Shown in pieces: positions 33,030-45,690 of a stretch of 64,000 bases of DNA (position 1 is the first letter of the stretch; each line of letters opens with the position of its first letter). The notes under the pieces were generated by a model, which saw only the letters and a program-made list of their open reading frames with translations, was not told where the DNA came from and did not search any database. Source of the DNA: Isoetes taiwanensis (taxonomy: Eukaryota > Streptophyta > Lycopodiopsida > Isoetales > Isoetaceae); assembly GCA_021234155.1 (NCBI GenBank), contig JAJEKV010000327.1, positions 62,001 through 126,000 of the forward strand, written 5' to 3'. The position numbers were made by a program, and so were the translations under genes.

Positions 33030-36000
33030 CCAAGGTATGCTGGTCAAAATTTCAATAATCCTTTCTAGTTTAATGTTGGAGAATTACTATCTAGTCAATC
33101 GTACCAACCTTAAGAGTGTTGAATGAGATGGCAAAGTCTAACAAATATTTCATTGCTTCAATCTTTTGACGAAGAAACGACTATGGGTCTATTCTCATCC
33201 ATCGACAAAACTATAAATAATGTGACGTATCTACATGCCACAATCCATACTTATCACCATTCATTGACACCCAAATTACATACTACAGAGAGATGGTAAA
33301 CTAAAGTTCTTGTCTATTAAGATCTTCTAATGTTTTTGAAGATTGCAACACCTGAAGAATTAGGTATAGTAGTTGGAATGACTAGTTAATATGGAAAATT
33401 ATGCTCACGATCAATAGTGACTCAAGGATTGGAACAAGTATATAATAAAAGCAACAAAATAAACCAGATCAAAATGGACTATAGAATAAGCAAGTAGCAA
33501 AAGCATAGCATATTTGCAAAATCAAATGCGATCTTTGAACTAAATTCAACGCATTAGAACTATCTTACAAAACCATATAGGTTATTGACAATTTGCATTA
33601 GAAATCATCCTATATTACAGTATTAAAAATGCACGCTAGAAAAACACCTCCCAACTAGTGATGATTTCAAGAAACTAGTATAAGAGATAGAATTAGTATC
33701 AAAAATATGATGCAAACTAGTAATGATTCACAAAACCATGGAGAATATATGGTTTTTGATGAGATTACAATTTATGAGTATGGAAAATCACATTTATACT
33801 AGTTCTCATGGTGATTATTTATGCGTGCTCTTTTTTGGGGGCCTTGTGTATACTCCTCTGGAGTTGTTCTCTTCCCTTGGGTTCACCAAGTTGCATGCAA
33901 GTCCGCGTGCAAGTCATCGGCTCGCCTCGCCTTGCCTCACCTAGTTGGTTCTCCATCGAGCTTCCAATCTTCCTTGCTGATCCCCTCGATCACCTGGCTT
34001 GGACGTTGTCACGTTCCTCAGTGCTATGCCGTCTTCTTGTCTTGAGGTACCCTCTGGTGGTTTTGATTGTGCCCGTCAGTTTTGATCCTCCTGTTGCCTC
34101 TAGGAAGCTCTTGGAAGAAGTCGGTTGCTAACACTTCTCCAGCTTTCAGTTCCTGACCTTTGTGCCTCTATGCATGTCGGTCTCTCTGTCAAGTAAAGCT
34201 TCATGGCTCTCCTCCCTGCTGGCTATATTGTCGGGGTGATGGATCCTTATATTTGCGCAGCTTGACCCTTGAGTTGAAGAAGTACCTGCCTTAGATATAG
34301 TCTTGTCGTTAAATAGCCTGGCTATTATCTTGAACTCTCTTTTTGCCGAAGGTGCTTCAGTTGATATCCTTGTCGTTAAGGTGTCGAGTGCTTCTACCGT
34401 GGGCGTTTGATGTCCCTCATGTCGGAGATACGATCGGCTTCTTTTCTTCTAATTACTGGTAGGAGTACCTGACGAAGCCATCACCTAGTTGTTGAAGGCA
34501 TATCTCCTCGTCGCAGTGCCTTTCGTAAGTGCCTCTCCATCTAATACACGTGTCATAGCGCATCACCCTATATTACCACAAGGTGGAATTATGGTCGTCG
34601 AGATGTTGCCTTCTTAGTTGGCTCGTTGATGTCGGGTCGTTCCTCCTTCGATTGTTGAGGCCACTCGTGGTCGTAAGTTCATCAAGTCTTGCCGCCGCGC
34701 CACAAGAGGTAGTGTTAAGGCCCCTCATTTGGTAGTCGGTGAAGGAGCTTTCGATCTGGCTAAATCCGTAAAGCATGACTTTAAACTCATGTTTCTCCAC
34801 TATATCTGTGGAGCACCCGAGATATACAATAGACATATACGCATTTACATTGGGATTTTAATTCATCCACTTTTTAAAACAACTACTTAAGATCTACTTA
34901 AATGTTTACACTCCTTTAGGGTTTCCCCTCCTCCTATCGCGTTTGATCCTTGGTTTTGCTACATCTTCTTCGTTCGTTGACTCCGGGATTCCTTGAGATG
35001 TTGCTACTATTTTTGAGCTTCATGTCTGATCCGAGCTCGTCACCCCAAGTTGCGAAGAGTGTTCGTCGATGTGATCCCTTGAAAAAGATGCTCCTCCTTA
35101 ATGTGTATGTCCGTCGTAAGGAATGCGGTGACCGCTCAACGCCCCTCAGATACGATGTCTCGTTGCAAGGTTGCCGATGTGCGGTGCCATTGATCGGTTG
35201 ATCACCCGGCCATTGCCGATCGGACGTTCTTGAATGTCTTCAAGCTCGAGATCGTGGTGGAGGCGTGCATTGTCATTCCTCCGTAGGTTGAATTCCGAGA
35301 GCCCCGTTGATTGGGCTTTGCTTCATTCCGAGGTGCCTCTCCTGCTTCAAGTGTGGTCATCTCCATTGCACCTACCCTAGCTTCTTACCGTTGCCTTTGC
35401 ATGATTTGTACCTGTTGGCTAGGTCGTCTCCTCCGTCCCTTGGATCCTATCCATTCGAGTCTCGCACTCCTTGGCTGACGTAGTAAAGTCGTCCTTCCGT
35501 TGCTTTCTAGGTGTTTCTGGGTCCGGAATTCTTGTTTGAGCGGAATATTCTCCTCCTTGATCTTGCCCCTAATGCTGATATAGGCCTTCAAGTCGGAGAT
35601 GTTCCCTGATATGCGTCTCCTCCCCCTCATGGTCTCCTACCTTTTGGAACCGATGAAAGTTCTCCTGCTGGTGCAAGGGAGCTGGAAAGCTCGTCTGGGT
35701 CAGCCTTAGGTGATTTGTGGTTGCCTAGCTTGGTTGCTCCTTTTGTTGACGTTGCATGACATTCGCTTGAGCTTTTTGGACTGCAAGGTCGTGGGTTGTC
35801 TTCCTCCGGTTTCTATACGCTCTGTGTCGCCATGACTTCTCTCCTCGATGGAAGATTATGCCCTCTGGCCCTAGCTCGTGATGCTAATGTGGCATTGCTG
35901 TCTAACGTCTTCCCTGCACTGTATTTTGCTGCCTTGCATTCTTCCATTTGAAACTCGTGCGCCGAGCCGAGGTGAAGGCGTCGAGATCCTCTTTTCGATG

Positions 36001-36900
36001 TGAGCTCGTGGGCGTGGTAGCCGGGAGGTTGACATCTAGAAGATTCTTGATGCCGTTGGTTACCAATTATTCTTCCCATTTGATGAAGATTGATGATAGG
36101 CGGTGGTGTCTGTTCTACTCGTTTGTCGGTTGAGGTGTTTGTCGTTGTGCTTTCCTCTCTTGGATTTGCCTTTTCGGTCTCCTCTCCTTATCTATCTGTA
36201 CATCGGCTGGGACCTTGATGTCTTCAAGAAGTTGCGCTTCTAGCTCTTCTGTGGCTCTGGCCCTGTACCTCGAAAGCAACACTCGTATATTCTAGAGTCT
36301 AAGGGTCCACTTGAAGGGCTCTCCTACAATATTTTGGGCTCTATAAGCAAGCAAGATGGCTCGGCAAACATTCTTGGAGACATGTCTATAATCTCCAAGT
36401 CTATGGACATTAGGACGTGTGGTATGGTATGACGTGAGGGTTGTTTTTCAAACCTCCATGATGTTTGAGGCATACTCTAAGGTCCTAGCAAAGTTGGTTT
36501 GGGGGAGCCCAATCTCTACACATGGAGTGACTTGGGCAGCTCTAGACTCTAGCTCCTTTCTAGGTATCCTGGCAATAGGGAGTGTCAATGTGGCGGTTGT
36601 ATAGGTCAAACTCTATTAGAAGGACACAAAATTAGGTCAAGGTTTATGCCTTTGGCATGAGCAGAGGTGATGTACCAACAGTTGGACTTGGGTTGCTATG
36701 CTGAGGTCTAGATGACTATAACAAAGGGGTGTTCTTGGGCACTTCTATCTAGGAGTAAGGCATCAGCTTTGAGCCGAGGCAATACTTGTGAGGTACTACT
36801 GGGGTATGCTTCTATTTACAAACAAACCACAGTTTGGAAAAACAATTCAAGGGTTTGAGCAATTTTGGTCATTTTGAGCTGGGGTTTGACATTTCTAACC
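33030..36900. other. Internal region of the 16-kb element, no intact gene
   Basis: 33030-33800 is AT-rich without ORFs. 33830-36300 is GC-richer with many short open frames on both strands; the - strand ones are Arg/Lys/Ser/Gln-rich (for example LASRARARGHNLPSRREVM at 35813-36079 and ADPDELSSSLAPAGELS further on in another frame), which would suit a gag or nucleic-acid-binding linker. No catalytic motif could be seen. 36300-36900 holds nothing recognised. Confidence 0.4.
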
Positions 36901-37010
36901 TATTTTGAGGTCATAAATGGATTCTAGGCTGTCTAACGGTCCTATTGCAACAAATTTCAGGTGATTTGGAGCTCTGTAGCTCAAGTTATGGGGTTTGAAA
37001 AATCGGACGC

Positions 37011-38103
37011 CTCTAAGAGTGCGCGAGAAGGGTGTTAGGTTGGGACCTAAGTGGCCTCTGGCGCACTCTTGGAGTCATTGGCCTATCTCTGTCTAATGGA
37101 TGCCAAGAATCCACTGGGAGGGGTAAATTCCTATTAGTTTTCTTCCTAAATGCAAGTTTCTTTGTTTATTACTACGTTTGGAGCAAGTAGGGCTAATCAA
37201 GGCCCCAGTTGGCTGGATGACTCTAAGAGTGCGCGAGGAGGGGGTTAGGTTGGGACCTAACTATGCTCTGGCGCACTCTTGGAGTCGTTGGCCAAAATAT
37301 CGCATTTGCTCCAGATCTAATACTGTACCTAATGAATACACATTTTTAAACAACTATATATCTTTATTATTCGAAATTTTCATACATCACATATAAACCT
37401 GTTAGTTACAAAAAGCAGTTTGTGTTCTATTTATCTGTCCTCTTGATGTACTTCGCCAGTCTCATGTCTTTCGGTATCTTTTGCGTGGAGCATGCACGCC
37501 AATGAGTCTTCAAGTGTTGCACGACCTCCATCTCTGCCTTGCTTAATTTCTTGGTTTGTTGATAAAATCCTCCATATCTCGAATTGAAGCTAGGTCTTCT
37601 TCAACTATTTTCTCTCGAACCCCTCTAAAGGAGGGTGTTAGGTCCAGACCTAACTATGCCCTGGCGCACCCTTAGAGGTGTTGTCCCTTTCCGCTCTAAA
37701 CTTATCCAATTTACACAATTTAACATGCGTTTCCCACTAATTTAATCATTCTAAACAAGATTCTATTATTACCTTTACCATTTGAGTAAGTTATGATCAA
37801 TTTTTGAGGTCACTTTTAGGGATGACTCTAAGAGTCTTGAGGGAGGGGGTTAGGTCGGGGCCTAACTATACTCTCAAGCACTCTTGGAGGCATTGTTCCA
37901 AAAGTGACTTGTACTTAATGTTTTTCGATGTTTTAACATATAATTCTAGCTATTTTGAGCTTTTTGATTGGGATTTCATCTTTTATTTTATCATTTGGAC
38001 TTCCTAAGGCCAAGTTCTAGGGTTCATATGGGGTGACTACTCTAAGAGTGCGCGAGAGACCCCTTAGGTCTAAACCTAACATGCTCCTGGCGCACTCTTG
38101 GAG
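37011..38103. repeat. Five hairpin repeats of about 64 bp, spaced near 205 bp or its double
   Basis: Copies at 37011-37074, 37221-37284, 37621-37678, 37826-37889 and 38040-38103. The typical copy is CTCTAAGAGTGCGC, a purine-rich spacer, GTTAGGT, a 3-4 nt loop, ACCTAAC, spacer, GCGCACTCTTGGAG, so outer and inner stems both pair. Copy 4 replaces GCGC by CTTGAG on one arm and by CTCAAG on the other; copy 3 uses GGGTG and CACCC. Start-to-start distances are 210, 400, 205 and 214 bp. The array lies between the PBS (38354) and the gag-like region of the 16-kb element, that is, in its 5' leader on the - strand. Structure seen; RNA role inferred. Confidence 0.9.
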
Positions 38104-38337
38104 GCATTGGCCAAAAGTGCTTGAAATTTAGTAGGCTCTCTTTAAGTGCTTTTAAATCGGTTTGTTCTATCTTACCTATGTTGTCTAATTATCCTAATCC
38201 TAGATAATTACTAACTCTACCAGGGAGAAAAAAAATTTCCCGCTACTTTCGAGGTTTGTGCTTGGGCTTTTACCTCCAAGACTGAATGTCGAGATGAGTT
38301 AGTTCCTATAGGGTTTCGGTCGGTCTTTCGATCCTGG

Positions 38338-38354
38338 TGCGCCCATCGATACCA
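38338..38354 (-). other. Primer binding site of the 16-kb element
   Basis: Minus strand reads A then TGGTATCGATGGGCGCA directly after the LTR end CGTCACA at 38356. The first seven bases match the iMet-type PBS TGGTATC; the rest diverge from TGGTATCAGAGC, so the primer tRNA is uncertain. Confidence 0.6.
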
Positions 38355-38355
38355 T

Positions 38356-39910
38356 TGTGACGACCCGAGCTCATATCACGATGCCCCGTCGTTATACAAA
38401 CCGGAGATCATCCCTCTAACCCAACATCGCTCCGCCGACATGAGGCCGTCCACCTAACATCGGGCCCTTGATGGTGGCCAAGAACCCGACGGGAAGAATG
38501 GGCGTGTCATTCATCCCTCCCACCGGGATCGACCTAGGCTGAAGCGTAAACAAAACATGAGCACATGACATCAATCAACAATAACATACCCACCTCGAAG
38601 GGTGGTCCACCATATCACATGGCTGCAACAACACATCGGTACATCAACATAACATGGGAAATCCTACCCGGGAGGGGCTCGGACTCATGGGGAAAGACCG
38701 ACTGGCTTTGGGGTCTCCGTAGCAATGAGGCAGAATTCATGGCAAATGGATTTGGGGCATAGGAACATGGTCGATTGGGTAGTCCACTCCATCCGCCCTC
38801 CCGGGTGCATACTTTGGATAGGCTGAAAAGTATTGGAGCCCACCCATTAGCCTGTTGGGTGAATAGCCGAGGGGCTACTACTCACCGGGTTGCATCTCCC
38901 CGGTCCCGATGAGGCAGGAGGAGATCACTCTCCTCCGAAGGTTCATGCTAATCACGGGCGAGCTAGAGAGCCACTTTGCCAGATATACGACTTGAACTCA
39001 CCGGAAGATGACGCATCATCTCGCAGTGTCGAGCCCATACCACGCCCTCACGCAGTGCAGGGTATTAGGCCACAACTCACGGCGTTCGGCCGTCGTTACG
39101 GCGCCCGGCCGGATCAACCGTGATTAGACAAGCCCTCCCTTGTCGCCCGGTCTAGCTCAGCCACCCACCCGGCGGGCTCTTATGCGAGCCGCATTGGTGG
39201 GAATTAATGGGCTAAAACTAGGATCATACAACTACTTGGGCTCACGGGTCTCTACCCCCTTCCCAATACACAAGAGTGGTGCATAGAATGTCAAAACATC
39301 ATCACAAATGTAACTGAAAATAATAGAATACATCTATTCTAATCTACCTAATCATACATGGTTAGGTTCCTTTGTTAGTGTCTATCATTCTTAGGTGTAG
39401 GGGTGCGCATATAGCTAAGAATGGATGCTAAACCTCTTGAAAGAGGCACGATAACTCGGATCTACCTATTGAATCAACCACCCACCCGCATCTTGGCTGG
39501 CTCCCACTCCTCCGAAAGCGTCCATTTGCTGATCTCGAAGTCCGCTAATCTTGGATCGAGCCGCAACACAGGAGATCCGACTTCTATGCTCCCGTTTCGG
39601 CGGAAATGCATCCTCTGCTGCTCCAAATGGAGACTCGGCTGAGAAAAGGGTTTCCCTTTTAGGGTTTATGCCCCTTTATCCCTAACCAATTTAGGGCTGA
39701 TCCCTTTTGGTCAATGGGTCATTGCCCGTGGCAAAAAGGGATTATATTCACATGTTGCTTTAACATGTGCAATATAATGGTTCACAAGGTCGTACCCTAG
39801 GGTACTACCTTTTACGGTCGTCGTGTACATGTCGTCTGAGTCGGCATGTACTAGTGACGATGTCGGTATAATATCGTATTCATACCGTATGTTATCTTTG
39901 GAGCGTCACA
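38356..39910 (-). repeat. LTR B (5' LTR of the 16-kb element)
   Basis: 1555 bp, TGTGACG to CGTCACA, co-linear with LTR A. The PBS flanks it on one side (38338-38354), and the other side carries a purine tract plus 2.7 kb of 3' internal sequence, so it is shared by two element copies in tandem. Confidence 0.85.
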
Positions 39911-42621
39911 TTCTCCCACCTTGAATTGATGGCGTCCGCGGCATCGGAGTCTCCACCTTGGGCTCTTCACGTCACGCAACCACTTGATGCATACAATTTA
40001 TTACTATTATATTTTTATTAAGATTACCTTAAGGCAATATTTTTAAATCATTATTACGCCATTACATTATCAAATAACTTGTCAAATCGTAACTTCTATT
40101 AAAACAAGGTACTTATTAGTTTCTGTTATCACAACATTTAATTTATCACAATTTAACACTTTCATATACAATTATTATTTAAGGTATTCTTCATTCCTTA
40201 CAACACATTCCAACAAAATTTGTGTTGCAAGTCTTCGCACCTTAAAATTCTATATTAATTTTACAATATCTATAATTACACACTTACTATCTTAATTATT
40301 TATAATTACTCTAAGGTGATGTTTAAGACCTTACTGTACTATTTTATTATCCAATTAACTTATGACTTCATAACTTAATCCACGCAAGGTAATTATTGCC
40401 CTTACTTAATACAATATTTAAGTTTATCAAAGTTTATCAATTTCATACAAAATTTACACTTCTAAGGTACTCTTCATCCCTTGCAACACATTATAACAAA
40501 ATTTGTGTTGCAAGTCTTCGTAGCTCGACCTCCTCGCCCTCCGGAGCGCTCTATTGGCCCGCAGGTCGTCACTACGTTATAACCATTTTAATTATTAATA
40601 AAATTTTGGTTATATGGTGACCACCCCACCTATCTACATGGATGCATGGCTAATCTCCCGGCGTAGGAAGAGGGTGAATCTTCCATTATGGCCGTGGAGG
40701 CAGCCTATATGCCTATATGCCGCTCATGCCTACACCCTAGTTGCCAGGCGTGGAGGATAGGTCCTTCCGTATATATGGGCGTGAAGGCCGATTCCTCCTA
40801 TCAAAGCATATATGGGGCTAGAGGTGCTTTTCCTATCAATGCATTCCTGAATGACCTCCTTTCTCGAGGTCGTCTACCTCGTGGTGGGCGGTAGACTTTC
40901 TAATCTACCTTCCACTCACCCAAAGCGGAGCGGCGGTCATGCCTACATTGACATTACACCACGCCCTAGAGATCACCGTAGTAATCTCATCATCGGTAGC
41001 AATGCATGCAGCCCCTTACCTCATAGGTTGCATGCGTAGATTCTCTTAACTACACATGAAATTAATCTAAACACAAATCGACATGCCCTGGATTTTTTTG
41101 GCTCCCCTTTAATGCATGCGATTAACATACTTACTCTAAGGTAATATTTATGAATTAACATTATCATAGTATCGGATACATTACTTCCGATAGTACAATT
41201 ATATTTACTCTAAGCTTTACAATATTTAATTACTTTTAGGTCGCGATTATTTAAACAGTAACCCTGATTTAGACCTATTGTTACATAGACAAGGTTTTAA
41301 TTATCATACACAAGAATTAGATGTGCTTCTTATTCTCTTCCTTGGGTCCTGCATTACCCTTGGAAGTATATCCCTAAGATGAACTCTGAATTCTATTTTC
41401 TATTTATATTTATGGACCCGAGGTTATATAGCTATCCTTGGAAGGAATTGCATCCTTGCGAAGGATTAATTAACATGCTACCTCACATTACCGTTGTTAT
41501 TTAACTTATTTCCGTATGATACATATACGTACAACAATTTCTATGCAGTTATTAGGATCTATATTTAACTTATCTATAAGACACATTAAAGCTTATAATA
41601 CATGCGCACACCTTACCTAAGGCTAGAACGCATCCGCCCATTGAGCTGGCATTGAGTAATTTGGAGATGACTTGGTCGTTGCATTGCTCCCATAGTTTTG
41701 CTCCACTTCATTGGTGTAGTTAGCTACTACGTCAGTCTCGCACGTTGAAGGCCTCCCGAGCCTAAGGTATCTATCTATTTTACGCTCTATTCGCTTCGGC
41801 CATTGCCGGAGTGAACTCTATTCTACGGGTCAGTCAATTCGATGCAAGTACGTTCAATCCTGAGATTGAGCCCTCCCACTTTCTTCGAAAAGAAAATGGT
41901 CCTGCACCCCTTCAATGGCGTTGTACACAACGTCATATTTATTCTCTCCCCTTAAGAGGTTATACGCTTCTTATTTAGCGCATTAATTTACTAGCCTTAG
42001 CTGACATATATAACCATCTAAGATGGATATACATATTATGTTATCATTTATTTCAAATGGGTTACCTACTTAGTTAGAACGATTCTAAACCACAAGGTTT
42101 TGTCATCATGACAATTCCTTTTGTCTCAAAAGACTATTTGATTACTATAATTCTTATTTTAGATGTACCTTACATGTATTATTCTTTTATATTCTAGAGA
42201 TCCCCCCTTTCTTAGTTATTTAGCTCTTGGAATATTCCTACCAATCGAATTGATGTCATCGTAACAAGTTGGCCGGACTTGTTAGATTACTTCTTTTCTT
42301 TCGGTTGGATTATTCTTTTGGAGGTACTAGATTTATACATGGTCAACAATTATCCTAGTAATGATTCCTTCTTAGCGAGGTGATCAATCTCACCAAGTGA
42401 TTTCAATACGTTGGATGTCTATTAACAATCGTGTATAATTTTAGTTACTCCTATGCATTTCCTTCCCAATCTTGATGCTTAGCTCAATATTGGGGCGATC
42501 CTTTCAGCGAGAATATCTGGAAATGCCTTCTAATCCCAATATGGATGTTATCATCACCCACTAGGCCCCCTGACCTTAAATGCTTGAGCTTGCTAGAAGC
42601 TCATCCACTCGTTGCCTGCTT
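39911..42621 (-). mobile_element. Second, partial copy of the 16-kb element's 3' internal region
   Basis: Co-linear with 25412-28108, including GGTTATATGGTGACCACC, the long AT tracts and CATCCACTCGTTGCCTGCTTG. It then stops abruptly and is joined to 29 bp of copia leader. Only CG-containing spots differ from the first copy; hundreds of AT-rich bases match exactly. No ORF of note. Confidence 0.85.
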
Positions 42622-42650
42622 GGAACGGAAATATTCTTCAAACTCGCTTC

Positions 42651-44232
42651 TGTGACGGCCCCAGCTCATATACGATGCCCCGATCGTATACAAACTAGAG
42701 ATCATCCCTCTAACCAGCATCTGCTCGCTGACATGAGGCCGTCCACCTAACATCGGGCCCTTGATGGTGGCCAAGAACCCGACGGGGAAGAATGGACGTG
42801 TCATTCATCCCGTCTCCCTCGGGATCGACCTAGCTGCGGAAGCGTAAACAAAACATGAGCACATGACATCAATCAACAATAACATACCCACCTCGAAGGG
42901 TGGTCCACCATATCACGATGAGCCGCGCAACAACACATCGGTACATCAACATAACATGGGGAAATCCTACCCGTGCTCGGACTCATGGGGAAAGGCCCGA
43001 CGGCTTGGGGTCTCCGTGTAGCAATGCGACCAGAATTCATGGCAAATGGATTTACTGGCATAGGGAACATGGTCGTTGGGTAGTCCACTCCATCCGCCCC
43101 TCCTGTGCATACTTTGCGGATAGGCTGAAAAAGTATTGGAGCCCCCCCAAGTAGCCTCTTTGGGTGAATAGCGGAGGGGCTACTACTCTTCGGGTTGCAT
43201 CTCCCGGTCCCGATGAGGCGGGGAGGAGATCTCTCCTCCGAAGGTTCATGCTAATCACAGGCGAGCTAGAGAGCCACCGCTCGTATACGACTTGAACTCT
43301 CTCCGGAAGATGACGCATCACCATTTAGTGTCGAGCCCATACCCCTCGCCCCTCCGCGCGGCCGGTATTAGGCCTAACTCCTGGCGTTCCCGGCCGCCGT
43401 TACGTGCCGGCCAGGATCAACCGTGATTAGACAAGCCCTCCCTTGTGACCCGGTCCTAAGCTCGCCACCCACGGCCGAGGCGGGCTCTTATGCCGGCATT
43501 AATTGGGAATTAATGGGCTAAAACTAGGATCATACAACTACTTGGGCTCGGGTCTCTACCCCCTTCCCAATACACAAGAGTGGCGATAGAATGTCAAAAC
43601 ATCATCACAATGAACTGAAAATAATAGAATACATCTATTCTAATCTACCTAATCATACATGGTTAGGTTCCTTTGTTAGTGTCTATCATTCTTAGGGTCG
43701 TAGGGGGTCGCCTATAGCTAAGAATGGATGCTAAACCCAATGAAAGAGGCCCTGATAACTCGGATCTACCTATTGAATCAACCACCCACCCGCAGATCTT
43801 GGCTGGCTCCCACTCCTCACGAAAGCGTCCATGTCTGCTGGGATCTCGAAGCCGCTAATCTTGGATCGAAATGCAAACTGGGAGATCCGACTTCTATGCT
43901 CCCGATTCGGTGTAAATGCATCCTCTGGCTGCTCTAATCCGAGACTCAGGGGCTGAGAACTGAAAAGGGTTTCCCTTTTAGGGTTTATGCCCCTTTATCC
44001 CCACGAATTTAGGGCTGATCCCTTTTGGTCAATGGGTCATTGCCACGTGGCAAAAAGGGATTATATTCACATGTTGCTTTAACATGTGCAATATAATGGT
44101 TCACAAGGTCGCCCTTAGGTACTACCTTTTATTTGCCGCCGATGTACATGTCGTCACGAGTCGACATGTACTAGTGACGTCTTCGATAATAATCGTATTC
44201 ATACAGGTATGTTATCTTTGGGCGATCCACGA
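42651..44232 (-). repeat. LTR C (third LTR, solo-like)
   Basis: Begins TGTGACGGCCCC, with the same 29-bp left flank as LTR A (42622-42650 equals 23812-23840). It ends near 44232 in a scrambled version of CGTCACA (CGATCCACGA), then CTTCAAGTCACAC, the other half of the split copia leader. Left flank ACTCGCTTC and right flank CTTCAA fit a 4-5 bp target duplication. It has the flanks of a solo LTR at the same target site. Confidence 0.8.
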
Positions 44233-44671
44233 CTTCAAGTCACACTATAATGGATTTGGGCTTCACCCAAAGACTCAAAAAACGACCTGCAGTAGCAAAC
44301 ACTTGCCGTTTTGCGATTCTACTCCTTGCAGCAAAGTAGTGAGAATCTAGTGAGAATCCACTCACTATAGATCAATCCCGATCTAAGCCAACACTTGGCT
44401 CTGATACCATGTTGGAGGATCAGGAGGAGAGAAATGGAAATGAGCTACTTGCTATTGAACATGAAGGTTACATATATATATATATAGAATAAGGGATGCC
44501 TATGTATATAGTCTTAAAAAATGCTCGATAATGACCTTTATCTATTTAGCGGTCTAACATGTGCCCTCTAATTATTTGACCTAACATGTGCCCTTTGACG
44601 TTTTGACCATGAGACGTTGAACACATGTGACCTTACAATGTCCACATAGGGTTAACAATGTTATTCCAACA
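44233..44671 (-). mobile_element. Copia-type leader, PBS and LTR, minus orientation
   Basis: LTR 44410-44671 (262 bp, TGTTGG..CCAACA with TATATATATATATA inside). The PBS TGGTATCAGAGCC is on the - strand at 44397-44409, complementary to initiator tRNA-Met as in most plant copia elements. Leader to 44233 continues at 23840 beyond the inserted 16-kb element. Nearly identical to the + strand copy at 59478-59890. Confidence 0.85.
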
Positions 44672-45241
44672 ATATAGAGTCTGAGTTTTGTCTTCTTCTC
44701 TTGCTTCTTCTTGTTCCTTAAATTCTATCAAAGTTTTTTCTATAATTTATTTAATTTAATTTAATTTATTAAGTAGCTCTCTTAGGGCCTATGATGTTGT
44801 CTAGACTATGAAAGATTTTTTTTTTTCCAAGTTATTTCATAATTTTTGTCTTTTTTTGTGATCTTGAGAAGAGTGATATTCTTTGTATGGTATATCTCCT
44901 CTATCATCTACTTTTTGGACATTCTTATAAATACAAGAATGTATCATTTTTGTAGAATGGAGATTAAGCTTCTTGATTTAGAGTCTAGGTAAGCAATTTT
45001 TTCTTGTCCTTTTTTTTTTTTTTTTTTTTTTTTAATTTTTTAACCTTAAAAATTTGGAGGCCATCTTGGGATTTGTAGGAGTTTTTCTGACTTACCGGGG
45101 AAGAAAGGTCTCTTTGAGGCCTTTCGTTCACTATGCCAATTTCACTCTTATTAGTGCCCTTCATCATCTCGATCTTTTTTGTAGTTGTACATCGGTATTG
45201 AGTTTGTAAAATACTCTGATTATGAAGTATTTCAAACCAAA
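44672..45241 (-). mobile_element. Copia-type 3' internal region, left piece (interrupted by CACTA)
   Basis: Reverse complement of 58914-59477, including the purine-rich GGAACAAGAAGAAGCAAGAG next to the LTR, a poly-T run at 45010-45033 and TATTTATAAGAATGTCC. It breaks at CCAAA (45241) and resumes after the CACTA element at 53900. Confidence 0.85.
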
Positions 45242-45354
45242 CACTACAAGAGAATAGACCATCTAAATCACTAGTTTCATCATTTATTGGCTTAAAATCG
45301 TGTTTTCAGATTTTTTAGATTTTGATAAAATAAGTGACAGTAGCTGTTGATGAA

Positions 45355-45690
45355 ATCACGTCATCTATATCGTCACTTGTAGCATCACCAATAACAACAG
45401 TTGTAGTATCATATTTCATAGCATTGTAGTGGTATAATAGTATCATTTGTAGCATCATCTATAGTATCATTTGTAGCATCATCTATAGCTGCAGTTACAA
45501 TATCATGCATTTTATCCTTGTGGTGCTATAATAGTGTTAGGTATAGGGTCACATGTATTGCTATAATTAAGCCATTCATAATGTCACCACGAGCGTCATC
45601 CCTTGTATCATCCTTTCTAACATGATGTGGCATCATTGGCAATGCCACATATAATATCACGTAGAGGTTATGATTGTATCATCATCAACG
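45355..45690. repeat. CACTA subterminal repeats (TAGCATCAT/TAGTATCAT type)
   Basis: Repeated short motif with the phrases TGTAGCATCATCTATAG and TAGTATCATTTGTAG alternating (for example 45433-45490). Related sequence (ATAGCATCATATGC, GATACTATAGATG) occurs at 49430-49530 and 53755-53790. Such arrays are expected near CACTA ends; the one at 49.4-49.7 kb is unexpectedly internal. Confidence 0.65.

Larger units (their letters stand above)
23841..39910 (-). mobile_element. 16-kb LTR retrotransposon without readable pol, inserted in a copia-type leader
   Basis: Two long terminal repeats (23841-25411, 38356-39910) with ends TGTGACG/CGTCACA enclose 12.9 kb. On the - strand a PBS-like TGGTATCGATGGGCGC follows the right-hand LTR and a purine tract AAGGTGGGGAGAA precedes the left-hand one, which fixes the orientation. 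No protease, RT, RNase H or integrase motif was found. The 5' leader (36.9-38.3 kb) holds the hairpin array. 33.8-36.3 kb has gag-like Pro/Ser/Arg-rich broken frames on the - strand (for example 35813-36079). 28.1-28.8 kb has further broken frames. A CACTA end and unrelated gene exons lie inside at 29.5-33.0 kb. Large non-autonomous (LARD-like) element, or an autonomous one whose frames are obscured by consensus error. Confidence 0.75.

Noticed and set aside
33830-36300. Intact gag-pol of the 16-kb element
   Set aside because: No zinc knuckle, protease, RT or integrase motif could be read on either strand, even allowing for frame changes; only gag-like composition remains.
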